Part shown: positions 51,120-59,775 of the stretch, piece by piece | Layout of the letters: every line of letters starts with the position of its first letter | How positions within the stretch are numbered: position 1 is the stretch's first letter | Assembly: GCF_033060595.1 (NCBI RefSeq) | Contig: NZ_CP133038.1 | Coordinates: 992,001-1,056,000, forward strand | DNA length: 64,000 nt | From: Pyramidobacter sp. YE332 | GTDB lineage: Bacteria > Synergistota > Synergistia > Synergistales > Dethiosulfovibrionaceae | Reading direction: 5' to 3' | The notes under the pieces: generated by a model | What the model was told of the DNA's origin: nothing | Databases searched by the model: none | The model's input: only the letters and a program-made list of their open reading frames with translations | Program-made: the position numbers and the translations under genes

Positions 51120-51766
51120 GATTTTCTCTCCTTTTTCCATTCCGTAAGCGCAAGCGCCCGGATGATTTCGTCCCGAACGGAACGCTCCATGGCGGGGTGC
51201 TCCGGCTGAGAATGATACCACTTTTTCAGGTCTCCGTAAGCGACGGCGCAGGCGCCGCCTTCGAGGCTGAGACGGGGGGAGTCGAAGGGATCGGCGAAGA
51301 CGGCCAGCGGCTGCACCGCGGCGGCGAGCCCTTTTTCCGCCAGGCGGACGTTCAGCGCCGCGGCGGCCGCGCCCGCTTGCGCGAGAGGATTGGGGATGGC
51401 GCGTTTCTCGTTGTTGTCCTCGACGCGCCACTGCGGACTTTCGATGCTGCCGAAAACACGGATCCCCCAGCCGATGCAGCGCAGCGCAAAGATCCCGCGC
51501 TGCGAAACCAGCAGGGCGTCGGCCGTTCCCGGCGGCACGGCGGGCGGGGACGCGCTACAAACGGTTCCTTCCTTTTTGCAGAGCCGCCGCAGTTTCCGGA
51601 CGACGCGCTCCGTCGCGGCGGCGTCGTTGCGGCGTTTGCCGATGCGTTTCGCCAGAAGGACGAAAACGAGAACGCCGGCCGCCATGAAAAAGAAAAACCG
51701 CGCATAATCCGAAACGGAGCGCAGCTTCCAGAGCTCCAGATTCATGCCGAAAAATTTGAATTCCAT
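51116..51766 (-). CDS. Membrane-anchored NERD-like domain protein
   Basis: 216 aa. One N-terminal membrane helix (about 22-40, ARFFFFMAAGVLVFVLLA) and a cytosolic domain with the NERD-type strand pattern DALLVSQRGIFALRCIGWG followed by a substituted region. NERD (nuclease-related) domains often sit on membrane proteins of unknown role; the nuclease residues are not all evident here. It is coupled to the M20 peptidase gene (ATGA overlap), which suggests a joint transcript rather than a proven joint role. Confidence 0.65.
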   Translation of the reverse strand: MEFKFFGMNLELWKLRSVSDYARFFFFMAAGVLVFVLLAKRIGKRRNDAAATERVVRKLRRLCKKEGTVCSASPPAVPPGTADALLVSQRGIFALRCIGWGIRVFGSIESPQWRVEDNNEKRAIPNPLAQAGAAAAALNVRLAEKGLAAAVQPLAVFADPFDSPRLSLEGGACAVAYGDLKKWYHSQPEHPAMERSVRDEIIRALALTEWKKERKS

Positions 51767-51849
51767 GAGGCGTCTCTCTCCTGTCGGTAGGATTTTGGAA
51801 ACGTCTTATTCTAACACATCCGGCTTGATAAAGTATGCAAAAAGTCTTA

Positions 51850-51879
51850 TTGTAGTTTTGTATCCACGTATGATATAAT
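51850..51879 (+). promoter_or_regulatory. Promoter of the AbgT-type transporter
   Basis: -35 TTGTAG, 18-base spacer, perfect -10 TATAAT (51874-51879), about 100 bases before the ATG. The leader contains a small ACCC/GGGT hairpin. Confidence 0.7.
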
Positions 51880-51983
51880 TTCCGAAAGTGAACCCAAGAT
51901 CGGGTTTACCGGCGCAGGACGCTCGAAAGAAGCTTGCGCGGCGTTATCTCAAATCACTTTATCTTTTTGAGGGGGTCAGAAAC

Positions 51984-53558
51984 ATGACTGACACTGCAGC
52001 AGCGAAGAAATCATGGGTAGACCGCTTTTTGGACGGCATCGAGCGCGTGTGCAACAAACTGCCGCCGCCCGCCATCCTGTTCTGCTGGCTCTTCCTGATC
52101 GTCGCCGTGATCGGCGCCATCTTCACCGTGACGGATTTCTCGATGATCAATCCGGCCATTTCGGATCCCGCCAAGGCGGTCGTGAAATCCCAAAACCTGT
52201 TCTCCGCCACCGGACTTCAGTGGCTTCTCGACAACATGGTCAAGAACTTCACCGGCTTCGCGCCGCTGGGGCTCGTCATCACGATGACGCTCGCCATCGG
52301 CATGTGCGAGGAGTCCGGCCTGCTTCTGGCCATGCTCAGCAAGTGCATGAGAAACGTTCCGCCCGCTCTGGTGCCCTTCGTGATCGCGTTCCTCGGCACC
52401 GTCGGCAACATCGCTTCCGACACCGCCATGGTCGTGATCCCGCCGATGGCCGCCATCGTTTACATGGGCGTGGGCAAGCATCCCGTCGTCGGCATGATCA
52501 ACGGCTACGCCGGCGCCCAGGCCGGGTTCACCGCCAACCTGATGATCGCCGGCACCGACTCCCTGCTTCAAGGGCTGACCAATCAGGCCATCAAAGGCTT
52601 TATCCCCGACAGTACGTTCACGGTCGACGTGACCTGCAACTGGTTCTTCCTGATCGCCTCCACGTTCCTCTGCACTCTCGTCATCGGCGGCATCTGCACC
52701 TGGCTCGTCGAGCCCCGTTTCGGCAAGTACGAGGGCGGCGCCGACGACGCCAAGATCGAAGAGCTGAGCGACAGCCAGAAAAAGGGACTGCGCCGCGCCG
52801 GATGGGTGGCGCTGGCTTACGTTGCGCTGCTGGTCGCCGGCTTCTTCTTCGGCCCGCTGGCGAAGATCGCCGCCGACGGCTCGCGCATCTTCGTGGGATC
52901 GCCGCTGCTCAAGGGCATGATCCCGCTTCTGTTCTTCTTCTTCGCGCTGCCGGGCATCGTGTACGGTTATTCCGCCGGCACGATCAAGAACAGCGGCGAC
53001 CTCAACAAAGGCATGGTCAAGCAGGCCGCGGCCATGGGCGGCTACGTCGTGTTCTGTTTCTTCGCCGGACAGTTCAACATGCTGTTCAACTGGACCAAGC
53101 TGGGCACCATGCTCGCCATCGGCGGCGCCGATTTCCTCAAGGGCATCGGCTTCACGGGGACGTCTATGTGCGTCGCCTTCATTTTGCTGGCGATGGTCGT
53201 CAACCTTTTCGTCGCCTCCGGCTCGGCCAAGTGGGCCATCTTCGCTCCCATTTTCGTGCCCATGTTCATGCTGCTCGGCTATCACCCCGGCTTTACCCAG
53301 CTGCTGTACCGGCTCGGCGACTCTCCCACCAACTGCTTCACGCCCATGAGTCCCTATATCTGGATGGTCCTGAGCGTCGCGCAGGCCAAATACATGAAGG
53401 ACATCAAGATCGGCACGCTCGTGGCCAATCTCGTGCCGATCGCGTTCTTCATGCAGATCGCCTGGATCGTCTTCTTCATCGTTTGGGATTACTTCGGGCT
53501 GCCGATCGGCCCCGGCGTCTACGCCACGCTGCCCGCCGGCGTCCTGCCGCCGATGTAG
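51984..53558 (+). CDS. AbgT-family transporter
   Basis: 524 aa with about twelve membrane segments. Family features: PPPAILFCWLFLIVAVIG near the N-terminus, the hairpin region TVGNIASDTAMVVIPPMAA, GYAGAQAGFTANLMIAGTD, and late SGSAKWAIFAPIFVPMFM with GDSPTNCFTPMSPY. The E. coli member imports p-aminobenzoyl-glutamate; in amino-acid fermenters, family members may carry other acyl-amino acids or dipeptides. Downstream, a citrate/dicarboxylate-type sensor and regulator may control uptake genes. GAGGGGG lies ahead of the ATG. Confidence 0.9.
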   Translation: MTDTAAAKKSWVDRFLDGIERVCNKLPPPAILFCWLFLIVAVIGAIFTVTDFSMINPAISDPAKAVVKSQNLFSATGLQWLLDNMVKNFTGFAPLGLVITMTLAIGMCEESGLLLAMLSKCMRNVPPALVPFVIAFLGTVGNIASDTAMVVIPPMAAIVYMGVGKHPVVGMINGYAGAQAGFTANLMIAGTDSLLQGLTNQAIKGFIPDSTFTVDVTCNWFFLIASTFLCTLVIGGICTWLVEPRFGKYEGGADDAKIEELSDSQKKGLRRAGWVALAYVALLVAGFFFGPLAKIAADGSRIFVGSPLLKGMIPLLFFFFALPGIVYGYSAGTIKNSGDLNKGMVKQAAAMGGYVVFCFFAGQFNMLFNWTKLGTMLAIGGADFLKGIGFTGTSMCVAFILLAMVVNLFVASGSAKWAIFAPIFVPMFMLLGYHPGFTQLLYRLGDSPTNCFTPMSPYIWMVLSVAQAKYMKDIKIGTLVANLVPIAFFMQIAWIVFFIVWDYFGLPIGPGVYATLPAGVLPPM

Positions 53559-53604
53559 AGATTCCCGTCGTCCCATCGACGACGATTCATGATTCCGGCC
53601 TGGA

Positions 53605-53642
53605 AACGCGGCGCTGCCTTTTTCGGCGGCGCCGCGTTTTTT
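53605..53642 (+). terminator. Terminator of the AbgT-type transporter gene
   Basis: Stem AACGCGGCGC/GCGCCGCGTT with a 14-base loop and six T. Confidence 0.9.
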
Positions 53643-54040
53643 GCGGCCCTCACGAACTTGCGGCGTTACGAGGCGAATCTTTGGAGGCGCTTCGAATCAC
53701 CGCGTTGCCAGTGAAGTTTCTTTGATTGAAAATGCGCATTATTCAGGTTTTATCATTTTAGTTATTGCGTTTCCTCAGGAGGGTATGATATTATACATAC
53801 TAAGTAAATGAGAACTCCGGGACAAAAGGACGCCGGAGGGTGAAATTTTTGCGCCGCCGTCGGGTGTTGCGCGATTTTCTGCGGATATGGAACGTTATCG
53901 TCATGATTGATAGTTATTGTTCTTTTGGGATGGAACTAAAATCTCCAAAAAGTGCCAAAGTATGATAAAATAACTTTCATGTGAACAGGCGCTTCCGGCG
54001 GGCCGTCGGCGCACTTCTTACGAAGAGTTGGGAGACGAAC
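53643..54040. other. AT-rich intergenic region upstream of the sensor kinase
   Basis: No gene seen. It holds a TATGATATTATACATA stretch (53786-53801), a CTCCGG/CCGGAG hairpin (53815-53838) and, on the plus strand, TATGATAAAAT (53961-53971), a plausible -10 for the kinase about 70 bases before its start. Confidence 0.35.
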
Positions 54041-55657
54041 ATGAAAACAGGCAAGAATGCCCGCGTCATGCTTTTGTCGCAGAAGCTCATGCTGGGCAGC
54101 GTTATTCTTGTGTTTTTGACGATCGGCTTTACGATCGTGATGGTCCTGCGCCTCAATCTGAAGCTTCAAAGCCACCGGATCGAGACGACGCTGCACGACC
54201 TGGGCGAAATGGTCGCCGCCAATCCGCTGGTCATTCAGGCTTTCAAGGAAGACCAGAGCAGCGAGGAATTGATCCTTTATCTGGACAATCTTATCAAGGG
54301 GCTGCGCGACGTCGACGTGATCACGCTGGCGGACATGCGTTTGCGGCGTCTGTACCACGTGAACCGTTCCCGGATCGGCGAGAATTTCGTCGGCGGCGAC
54401 GAGGAACGGGTGCTGAGGGGAGAACGTTACTTTTCCCGAGCCGTCGGTTCGCTGGGCGACCAAAAACGCTATTTCGTGCCGGTCCTCGACGCGGAGACGC
54501 AGAAAGAGATCGGTTTCATCGTGGTCGCTTCGCTGATGACCAACATCGCCTCGCAGCGCTGGGAAATTTACGAAGCGCACTTCGGCGCGCTGCTGTCGAT
54601 CTTGGCGATCGGCCTGCTGGCGGCATGGCTGACGGCCCGCGGCATCAAAAAATCGCTGCTGGGGTACGAACCGGAACAGCTGTCGAAGTTCTTCCTCGAG
54701 CGCGACGAAGTTCTGAATTCGCTGGAGGAGGGGATCGTGGCCGTCAATGCGGCCGGCTATATTACGCTGGTCAACAAGGCGGCGGGGACGATGCTCCACA
54801 TTGCCCCAGGAGACCTGCGCGTTCGCCTCCTCGACGACATTTACCCGCAGATCCGCATCGGCGAAACGCTGGCGTCGGGGGAGCCGCTGTACAACAACGG
54901 CATCATCCTGGGCGACGTCAACATTCTCTGTAACCGCATCCCGATCAGGGAGAACGGAACGCTTCTCGGGGCGGTGGCCATCCTGCGCAACCGCACCGAA
55001 CTGACCCGTATGGCGGAAGAGCTGACCGGCGTCAACCACATGATCGACGCGCTGCGCAGCAACAGCCATGAGTTCATGAACAAGATGCAGGTGATCCTCG
55101 GCCTGCTGCGCATCGGCGAGCCGGAGGAAGCCGAGCGTTACATCACCGGGATCGCCCGGGAACAGTCGGATGTGATCGCGGCGGTCCTGCAGAAGATCCA
55201 AAACAAGAACTTGGGGGCTCTGCTCCTTGGCAAAATGTCTCACTGCCGGGAGCTGGATATAGAGTTCAATCTGGTTGGTTCCAGCTCGGTCCCGGCAGTC
55301 AGCCGGTTTCTGTCTGGCAACGCCTTTGTGACGCTGGTCGGCAACCTTGTCGAGAACGCTATCGAAGCGGTGAACGCCAAGGCCAAGGGCGAAGGCGATC
55401 GTGAGGTGTCTCTGTTGGTTCACGAGGACGAGCGGAGCCTGATGGTCACGGTTGACGACACGGGAGAGGGCATGACGCCGGAAGAGATCGAACACGTAAG
55501 GCAAGGCGGTTATAGTTCCAAAGGTCGGCATCGCGGTACGGGAATGAGGCTGATTCGTTCCGTGCTCGAGTCGAGCGGCGGAGAAATGCAGATCGATTCA
55601 GAAAAAGGAGTGGGCACATCCATCACGGTGTGTTTCACCAGGGAGGGAAAACTGTGA
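54041..55657 (+). CDS. CitA/DcuS-family sensor histidine kinase
   Basis: 538 aa. Membrane helix 1 (about 13-36), a periplasmic Cache/PASp domain (about 37-180, with RIGENFVGGDEERVLRGERY), membrane helix 2 (about 181-205), a cytosolic PAS domain (DEVLNSLEEGIVAVN), then a SpoOB-type dimerisation domain with phospho-acceptor H343 (RSNSHEFMNKMQ) and HATPase (NLVENAIEA, VDDTGEGM, STGMR-like GTGMRLIRS). The family senses citrate, malate or other C4/C6 carboxylates outside the cell. GGGAG precedes the ATG; the stop overlaps the GTG of its regulator by four bases. Confidence 0.92.
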   Translation: MKTGKNARVMLLSQKLMLGSVILVFLTIGFTIVMVLRLNLKLQSHRIETTLHDLGEMVAANPLVIQAFKEDQSSEELILYLDNLIKGLRDVDVITLADMRLRRLYHVNRSRIGENFVGGDEERVLRGERYFSRAVGSLGDQKRYFVPVLDAETQKEIGFIVVASLMTNIASQRWEIYEAHFGALLSILAIGLLAAWLTARGIKKSLLGYEPEQLSKFFLERDEVLNSLEEGIVAVNAAGYITLVNKAAGTMLHIAPGDLRVRLLDDIYPQIRIGETLASGEPLYNNGIILGDVNILCNRIPIRENGTLLGAVAILRNRTELTRMAEELTGVNHMIDALRSNSHEFMNKMQVILGLLRIGEPEEAERYITGIAREQSDVIAAVLQKIQNKNLGALLLGKMSHCRELDIEFNLVGSSSVPAVSRFLSGNAFVTLVGNLVENAIEAVNAKAKGEGDREVSLLVHEDERSLMVTVDDTGEGMTPEEIEHVRQGGYSSKGRHRGTGMRLIRSVLESSGGEMQIDSEKGVGTSITVCFTREGKL

Positions 55658-56400
55658 TTAAGACGATTATTGTTGAAGACGACCCGATGGTTGCGCAGAT
55701 CAACCGGCGCTATCTTGACACAGCCAACGACATTCAGGTGGCTGCGGTCTTTGATAACGGCAAGGATGCGCTGGCGTATATCGAGGATGAAGAACCCGAT
55801 TTGATCATCCTCGACGTGTACATGCCGGTGATGAACGGTCTGGAGCTGCTTCGCGAGATCCGCAAGGCCGACATCCAGTCCGACGTGATCATGGTCACGG
55901 CGGCCAACGACGTGAAAAACGTCGAGGAAGCCCTGCGTCTCGGCATCGTGGACTATCTTGTCAAGCCCTTCGAGTACGAGCGCTTCATGGAAGCCATCGA
56001 AAAGTACCGCAAGAAGGCGCACGTGCTGAAAGACGCTTCGACGCTGAACCAGGACGCCATCGACGCGCTTGTCAGCGTGGGCGCTCCCCAGCCCCAGGCC
56101 CCCGCGCGCGATCTGAAGAAAGGGCTTCAGCAGCGCACGCTGGACATGATCCGTTCGCATCTCGACAAGATGAAGGGCGAGACCTGCACCTGCGACACCC
56201 TGGCCGGCGTGGTCGGCCTGTCGAAGGTGACGGTGCGCCGCTATCTGAACTACCTCGCCGAAATCGGCGAGATCGACAGCTCCGTCGATTACGAGACGGG
56301 CGGACGCCCCTGCATCAAGTACTTCATCCGTCCCGACAGCGTCGAAAAGAAGGACGAGACGACGGAAGAAAGCAGTTCGAACGAAGAAGAGAAGAAATAG
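55654..56400 (+). CDS. CitB/DcuR-family response regulator
   Basis: 248 aa. The receiver domain has E8-D9-D10 and phospho-acceptor D54 (IILDVYMP), and a conserved VKPFEYERF. The C-terminal helix-turn-helix (about 175-225: CDTLAGVVGLSKVTVRRYLNYL) is typical of this subfamily. An acidic Glu/Ser tail ends the protein. The GTG start with GGGAGG overlaps the kinase stop. Likely targets are carboxylate or peptide uptake genes; none of its sites is identified. Confidence 0.92.
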   Translation: MIKTIIVEDDPMVAQINRRYLDTANDIQVAAVFDNGKDALAYIEDEEPDLIILDVYMPVMNGLELLREIRKADIQSDVIMVTAANDVKNVEEALRLGIVDYLVKPFEYERFMEAIEKYRKKAHVLKDASTLNQDAIDALVSVGAPQPQAPARDLKKGLQQRTLDMIRSHLDKMKGETCTCDTLAGVVGLSKVTVRRYLNYLAEIGEIDSSVDYETGGRPCIKYFIRPDSVEKKDETTEESSSNEEEKK

Positions 56401-56433
56401 CGTTTTTCCGTTTTTTCCTCCTACGTGATGGGA

Positions 56434-56474
56434 CCTTCTGCGGCTTTTGCCATGCAGGGCCGCAGAAGGGGATT
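56434..56474 (+). terminator. Terminator of the two-component operon
   Basis: Perfect 11-bp stem CCTTCTGCGGC/GCCGCAGAAGG with a 14-base loop followed by GGATTTT. Confidence 0.75.
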
Positions 56475-56826
56475 TTGTGTGGGTTCGGTTTGTTTTTAAA
56501 GAAGAGACGTGGCAGACTCCGCGGGGAACGTTGTTGAAAGAACCTCGCGAGAGTCTCTGTTGTGTTGGAAAAGACTGCATTTGAAGACGGCTGAAAAGAG
56601 GCCGTCATTTTTGTGCTCACCGTCGCCGGCTGGCGCACGAACAGACGAAAATGACCGCACAGTTAGGCCCCGGCAGCGCACGTTCGCGCTGCCGGGGCCC
56701 ATGTATGTGCGGCGCCTGCGTACGGGATCGCCGCGCTGAAACGCCGAAACTTCAGCAGTGGTTTCGGCAACGATGCAAGGATGAAGACGGCACCCGCCGG
56801 CGGGATTGGGCAGACAGCGGGAGCGG
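56475..56826. other. Gene-free stretch with two strong hairpins
   Basis: No protein gene is supported. Stem GACGGC/GCCGTC followed by ATTTTTG (56586-56612) looks like a terminator without an upstream gene, so a small RNA ending there is possible. A 14-bp perfect hairpin GGCCCCGGCAGCGC/GCGCTGCCGGGGCC (56666-56699) with a 6-base loop lacks a T-run. Confidence 0.35.
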
Positions 56827-57531
56827 CTACAGCTCCGTCTCGCGGTGGGAAGCGTCGAGAAAATCGCTCTTCACGTCGCGGCAGCCGAAGATGTGAGCGC
56901 AGCAATCGGCCAGTTCGCGGCGGGCGGCGAAGATCGCCTCTTTGTTCGCGGAGGCGAAGCCGTCGATGGGAAAGAAAATGTCCTGGGACTGCGGACCGAT
57001 CTTGCCCAGCTCGCTTTGCCGCCAGATCCAGCGGCGCGTGCGAATCTTCCGGCCGACCGCGTAGACAGGTTCACCGGCGGGCACCGGTTCGGCCTCGGCT
57101 TCGCCGAAGGGGACGAAGCTGTCGCCCTCGCGCGTGAAGCGCACTTCGATGTCGCCGTCCATCCGGCCGATATCGTGAGCTCCCATGGGCAGCGCGTATT
57201 TGAGCGAGAGCGCGTTGCCGAGGTCGACGACGGGATTGATGTGCGGCAGTCCTTTGCCCTTGCCGACGCGGGTGAACATGGCCTCGATAGAACTCATGAA
57301 TTTGTTGGGATTGAGCTCCAGCGCCCGAAAGGCCTGCCGATAAGGCAGAATGGCCGGTTCGTCCTTGATTTTTCGCCCTTCATAGCGAGCCGCGGCCGCC
57401 GCGGCCGCCTCCGCGAGCATCGCGTCGATCTGCGGGTAAACCGCCGCGTTGTCGATGTTTCTGGCGACCACGACGCCGAAGCAGACGTCGGGAAGTTTCT
57501 CGAAAAATTGGGGCGCGACGATGAATTTCAT
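56827..57531 (-). CDS. B3/B4 tRNA-binding-domain protein
   Basis: 234 aa stand-alone B3/B4 domain, the editing/tRNA-binding module of the phenylalanyl-tRNA synthetase beta chain. Recognisable parts: RALELNPNKFMSSIEAMF, LPHINPVVDLGNALSLKYAL, MGAHDIGRMDGDIEVRF, and near the end FFPIDGF. Free-standing copies may act as editing or amino-acid-binding factors; the activity is unproven. The ATG has GGAGG upstream. Transcribed alone from a good promoter. Confidence 0.87.
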   Translation of the reverse strand: MKFIVAPQFFEKLPDVCFGVVVARNIDNAAVYPQIDAMLAEAAAAAAARYEGRKIKDEPAILPYRQAFRALELNPNKFMSSIEAMFTRVGKGKGLPHINPVVDLGNALSLKYALPMGAHDIGRMDGDIEVRFTREGDSFVPFGEAEAEPVPAGEPVYAVGRKIRTRRWIWRQSELGKIGPQSQDIFFPIDGFASANKEAIFAARRELADCCAHIFGCRDVKSDFLDASHRETEL

Positions 57532-57565
57532 GTGAGCCTTCCTCCTTCGTGTCGCTTTTCGGCCG

Positions 57566-57594
57566 ATTATACGGACTTTGCCGGAAGAACTCAA
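57566..57594 (-). promoter_or_regulatory. Promoter of the B3/B4-domain gene
   Basis: Minus strand: TTGAGT (57594-57589), 17 bases, perfect TATAAT (57571-57566), 35 bases before the ATG. Confidence 0.75.
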
Positions 57595-57737
57595 GTTTCC
57601 GCCTCGTGAGACCGGCTGCGGAAACGCCTTCCGCACATGAATTTGTTTTCGCCGTTCATCAAAAGAGGAGCGGCAGACTCGGCTTGGGCGGAACGGAGTG
57701 CGGAATTCTTCAGGTGTCGGGCAGTTGTTTTTGACAG

Positions 57738-57766
57738 TTGTTTTCTTAAAGTTTTTCTGCTAGACT
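57738..57766 (+). promoter_or_regulatory. Probable promoter of the proline-rich exported protein
   Basis: TTGTTT (57738-57743), 17 bases, TAGACT (57761-57766), about 100 bases before the ATG. The rest of the 57532-57868 gap shows nothing else I can support. Confidence 0.45.
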
Positions 57767-57868
57767 GAAAAACATAAATAAACGGCGTGGTCGTGAGATT
57801 GGAAGCATTGCGGGCATCCCGGCAGGGCCGTGCTCCGGAAATCTTGAGAATAAAAGGAGGCAGAAGAA

Positions 57869-58501
57869 ATGAAGTTTTATGGCAAATGCGCAGCCGCAGC
57901 CGCGGCGGTGCTGATGTTCAGCGCAGCGGCCTGGGCCTTTCCCAACGAGCCGGCGGGATTCAACGGCATTGCCTGGGGTTCGCGTTGGGAAGGCATGAGC
58001 GATCAGTTCCGCGAGGCGCCCCAGGCGCCTTCGGGCGGGAAGTATTATTACGAGAGGATTTTCGGCGGCAGCGAATGGCTGGGTTATCCGCTGAATACGC
58101 TCTATTACGCTTTCCGCGACGACGGCCGCTTTTGGGGAGTGGAGGGGCAGGTCGACGACCGCAGCTCTTCCTATGCGGATGTTCTTCACTACGCCGTTCG
58201 CCGTTACGGACGCCCTCAGTACGGGACGACGAACAACGGGTACCAGAAAGCGAGCTGGTATGGACGCGACGTCACTATCGTGCTGGCAAAGACTTATCGC
58301 GGGTGGCGCTTTACGATCGGTTGGCGCGGTCCCCGCGTCGCGCCGCCGCCTCCATCGCCGCCTCCGCCGCCGCATCATGGCCGGCGCCCCGGTTACGGTC
58401 CACCGCCACCACCTCCTCCTCCCCCGCGGCGTCCCGGACACCGACCTCCCCCTCCTCCGCGTCCCGGACAGCGGCCGCCTCCGCCGCCGTATCACATCTG
58501 A
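57869..58501 (+). CDS. Exported protein with a polyproline tail
   Basis: 210 aa. A Sec signal peptide (cleavage near AWA-FPN) precedes a compact domain of about 120 residues with many aromatic residues (GFNGIAWGSRWEGMSDQF, ERIFGGSEWLGYPL, TLYYAFRDDGRFWGVEG) and then, from about residue 153, a Pro/Arg/His/Gly-rich tail with runs of up to nine prolines. Such a tail is extended, often wall- or membrane-spanning, and its translation should need EF-P. No family is assigned. AAAGGAGG is ahead of the ATG. Transcribed alone. Confidence 0.78.
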   Translation: MKFYGKCAAAAAAVLMFSAAAWAFPNEPAGFNGIAWGSRWEGMSDQFREAPQAPSGGKYYYERIFGGSEWLGYPLNTLYYAFRDDGRFWGVEGQVDDRSSSYADVLHYAVRRYGRPQYGTTNNGYQKASWYGRDVTIVLAKTYRGWRFTIGWRGPRVAPPPPSPPPPPHHGRRPGYGPPPPPPPPPRRPGHRPPPPPRPGQRPPPPPYHI

Positions 58502-58598
58502 GCCGCTGTCAGTTCGAAGAACTTGTGCCGCCGTTGTTTCGCTTCGGCGGCATTGTTATTTTGGGGGGGATGACGACGCATAAAACGCCGTTGTGCGT

Positions 58599-58604
58599 TA
58601 TAAT
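58599..58604 (+). promoter_or_regulatory. -10 box upstream of the nitroreductase gene
   Basis: Perfect TATAAT 33 bases before the ATG, preceded by an ACGCA/TGCGT inverted repeat spanning the expected -35 region; the repeat could be an operator. Confidence 0.5.
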
Positions 58605-58637
58605 AAAATCGCTATGGAAACGAAAGGAGGAGTCATC

Positions 58638-59162
58638 ATGAACGAAGTCATGAAAGCGATCCTGGAACGCCGCAGCTGTAAGAAGTATAAGCCCGATCTC
58701 GTGCCGCAGGAACTGATCGATCAGGTTATCGAGGCGGGGACTTATGCCGCTTCGGGCATGGGCAAGCAGTCGCCCGTCATCGTTGCCGTCACCAACAGGG
58801 AACTGCGCGATAAACTGTCGCGGGTGAACGCCGAGATCCGCGGCAACCCGGGCGCCGACATGTTTTACGGTGCGCCGGTCGTGTTGATCGTGTTGGCCGA
58901 CACGTCCGTCCCCACCTATGTCTATGACGGCTCGCTGGTGATCGGCAATATGCTGCTTGCCGCCCATGCGCTCGGATTGGGCAGCTGCTGGATCCATCGC
59001 GCCAAAGAGACTTTCGAACGCGACGAGTTCAGGGAACTCCTGAAAAAACTTGGCCTCGAGGGCCGCTATGAGGGCATCGGCAACTGTGTGCTCGGCTATC
59101 CCGCCGAAGAGCCCAAAGCGGCGGCATCGCGCAAAGCGGGCTACGTCCGTTACGTGAAATAA
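58638..59162 (+). CDS. Nitroreductase-family protein
   Basis: 174 aa FMN-dependent oxidoreductase of the short nitroreductase type: N-terminal AILERRSCKKYKPDLVP (FMN-phosphate arginines), GTYAASGMGKQSPVI, and the C-terminal GIGNCVLGYPAE. These reduce nitro compounds, flavins or quinones with NAD(P)H; the physiological substrate is unknown. AAGGAGG precedes the ATG. Transcribed alone and ended by a strong hairpin. Confidence 0.92.
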   Translation: MNEVMKAILERRSCKKYKPDLVPQELIDQVIEAGTYAASGMGKQSPVIVAVTNRELRDKLSRVNAEIRGNPGADMFYGAPVVLIVLADTSVPTYVYDGSLVIGNMLLAAHALGLGSCWIHRAKETFERDEFRELLKKLGLEGRYEGIGNCVLGYPAEEPKAAASRKAGYVRYVK

Positions 59163-59176
59163 AGGGATCTCCGAGA

Positions 59177-59216
59177 AAAAAAGCGCTTTTCCCGAGGGCG
59201 GGGAGAGCGCTTTTTT
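59177..59216. terminator. Terminator of the nitroreductase gene
   Basis: Stem AAAAAAGCGCTTTTCCCG/CGGGGAGAGCGCTTTTTT with two inner mismatches, A-run before and T-run after. Confidence 0.85.
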
Positions 59217-59245
59217 GCGTTGAGGCATTGGGAACGCCGCGATGA

Positions 59246-59421
59246 TATAATGGGATGGATTTTAAACTTTATCGCCGGTGAAGGCATGCCCCGTAAGTCC
59301 GGAGGACCGGGGATCGGCGCCATCTGCGGCGCGCCGATCCCCGCGCGAGCGAGGCGCGCGGCCGAGGTGTCCGCCTGACGGACGCGGACGGGAGCGGCGG
59401 GGGATGCAGAGGAGGACTACG
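59246..59421 (+). ncRNA. Structured leader of the cupin gene
   Basis: A TATAAT (59246-59251) starts a leader of about 160 nt holding three successive hairpins: a perfect 12-bp stem GGGGATCGGCGC/GCGCCGATCCCC (59309-59342), CGCGC/GCGCG, and GTCCG/CGGAC (59369-59383), then the ribosome site. It matches no riboswitch class I recognise. Confidence 0.4.
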
Positions 59422-59757
59422 ATGGAGATAAAACGCGGGCGTCTTTTCGCGCTTTCGCGGCGCTGCGCGCCGGGCGGCAACGAACTCCTCGACGAACTGG
59501 CGGCCGGCCAGGGCTGCCGCGTCGAGCGCATCGTTTCCATGGGGCAGATCACGCCCGCGGGGCAGTGGTACGATCAGGACGGCGACGAATGGGTGGCGCT
59601 GCTGCAGGGAAAGGCGCGCCTGCTCTGGGCGGACGGCGGCGAAAGCGCGCTCTCGTCCGGCGACTGGCTGCTGATCCCCGCCCATGTCCGCCACCGCGTC
59701 GTCTATACCAGCGCCGAACCGCCCTGCGTGTGGATCGCAGTCCATTTTCAACGCTGA
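59422..59757 (+). CDS. Small cupin-domain protein
   Basis: 111 aa single-cupin beta-barrel. Conserved core: QWYDQDGDEWVALLQGKARLL (motif 1, with Asp/Glu in place of the usual His pair) and GDWLLIPAHVRHRVVYTS (motif 2, HxxHR). Metal ligands are thus Asp/Glu plus His. Cupins of this size are often enzymes or binding proteins of unknown substrate. GGAGG is 8 bases ahead of the ATG. A 160-nt structured leader precedes it and a parS-like site follows. Confidence 0.82.
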   Translation: MEIKRGRLFALSRRCAPGGNELLDELAAGQGCRVERIVSMGQITPAGQWYDQDGDEWVALLQGKARLLWADGGESALSSGDWLLIPAHVRHRVVYTSAEPPCVWIAVHFQR

Positions 59758-59775
59758 TAGTCTTCTCGGAATACA

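Noticed and set aside
53685-53705. TTCGAATCACC resembling a tRNA T-arm
   Set aside because: No acceptor stem, anticodon arm or other tRNA parts around it.
58340-58500. Tandem CCG/CCT-rich tract as a CRISPR or satellite repeat
   Set aside because: It is the coding sequence of the polyproline tail, in frame and without regular unit length.
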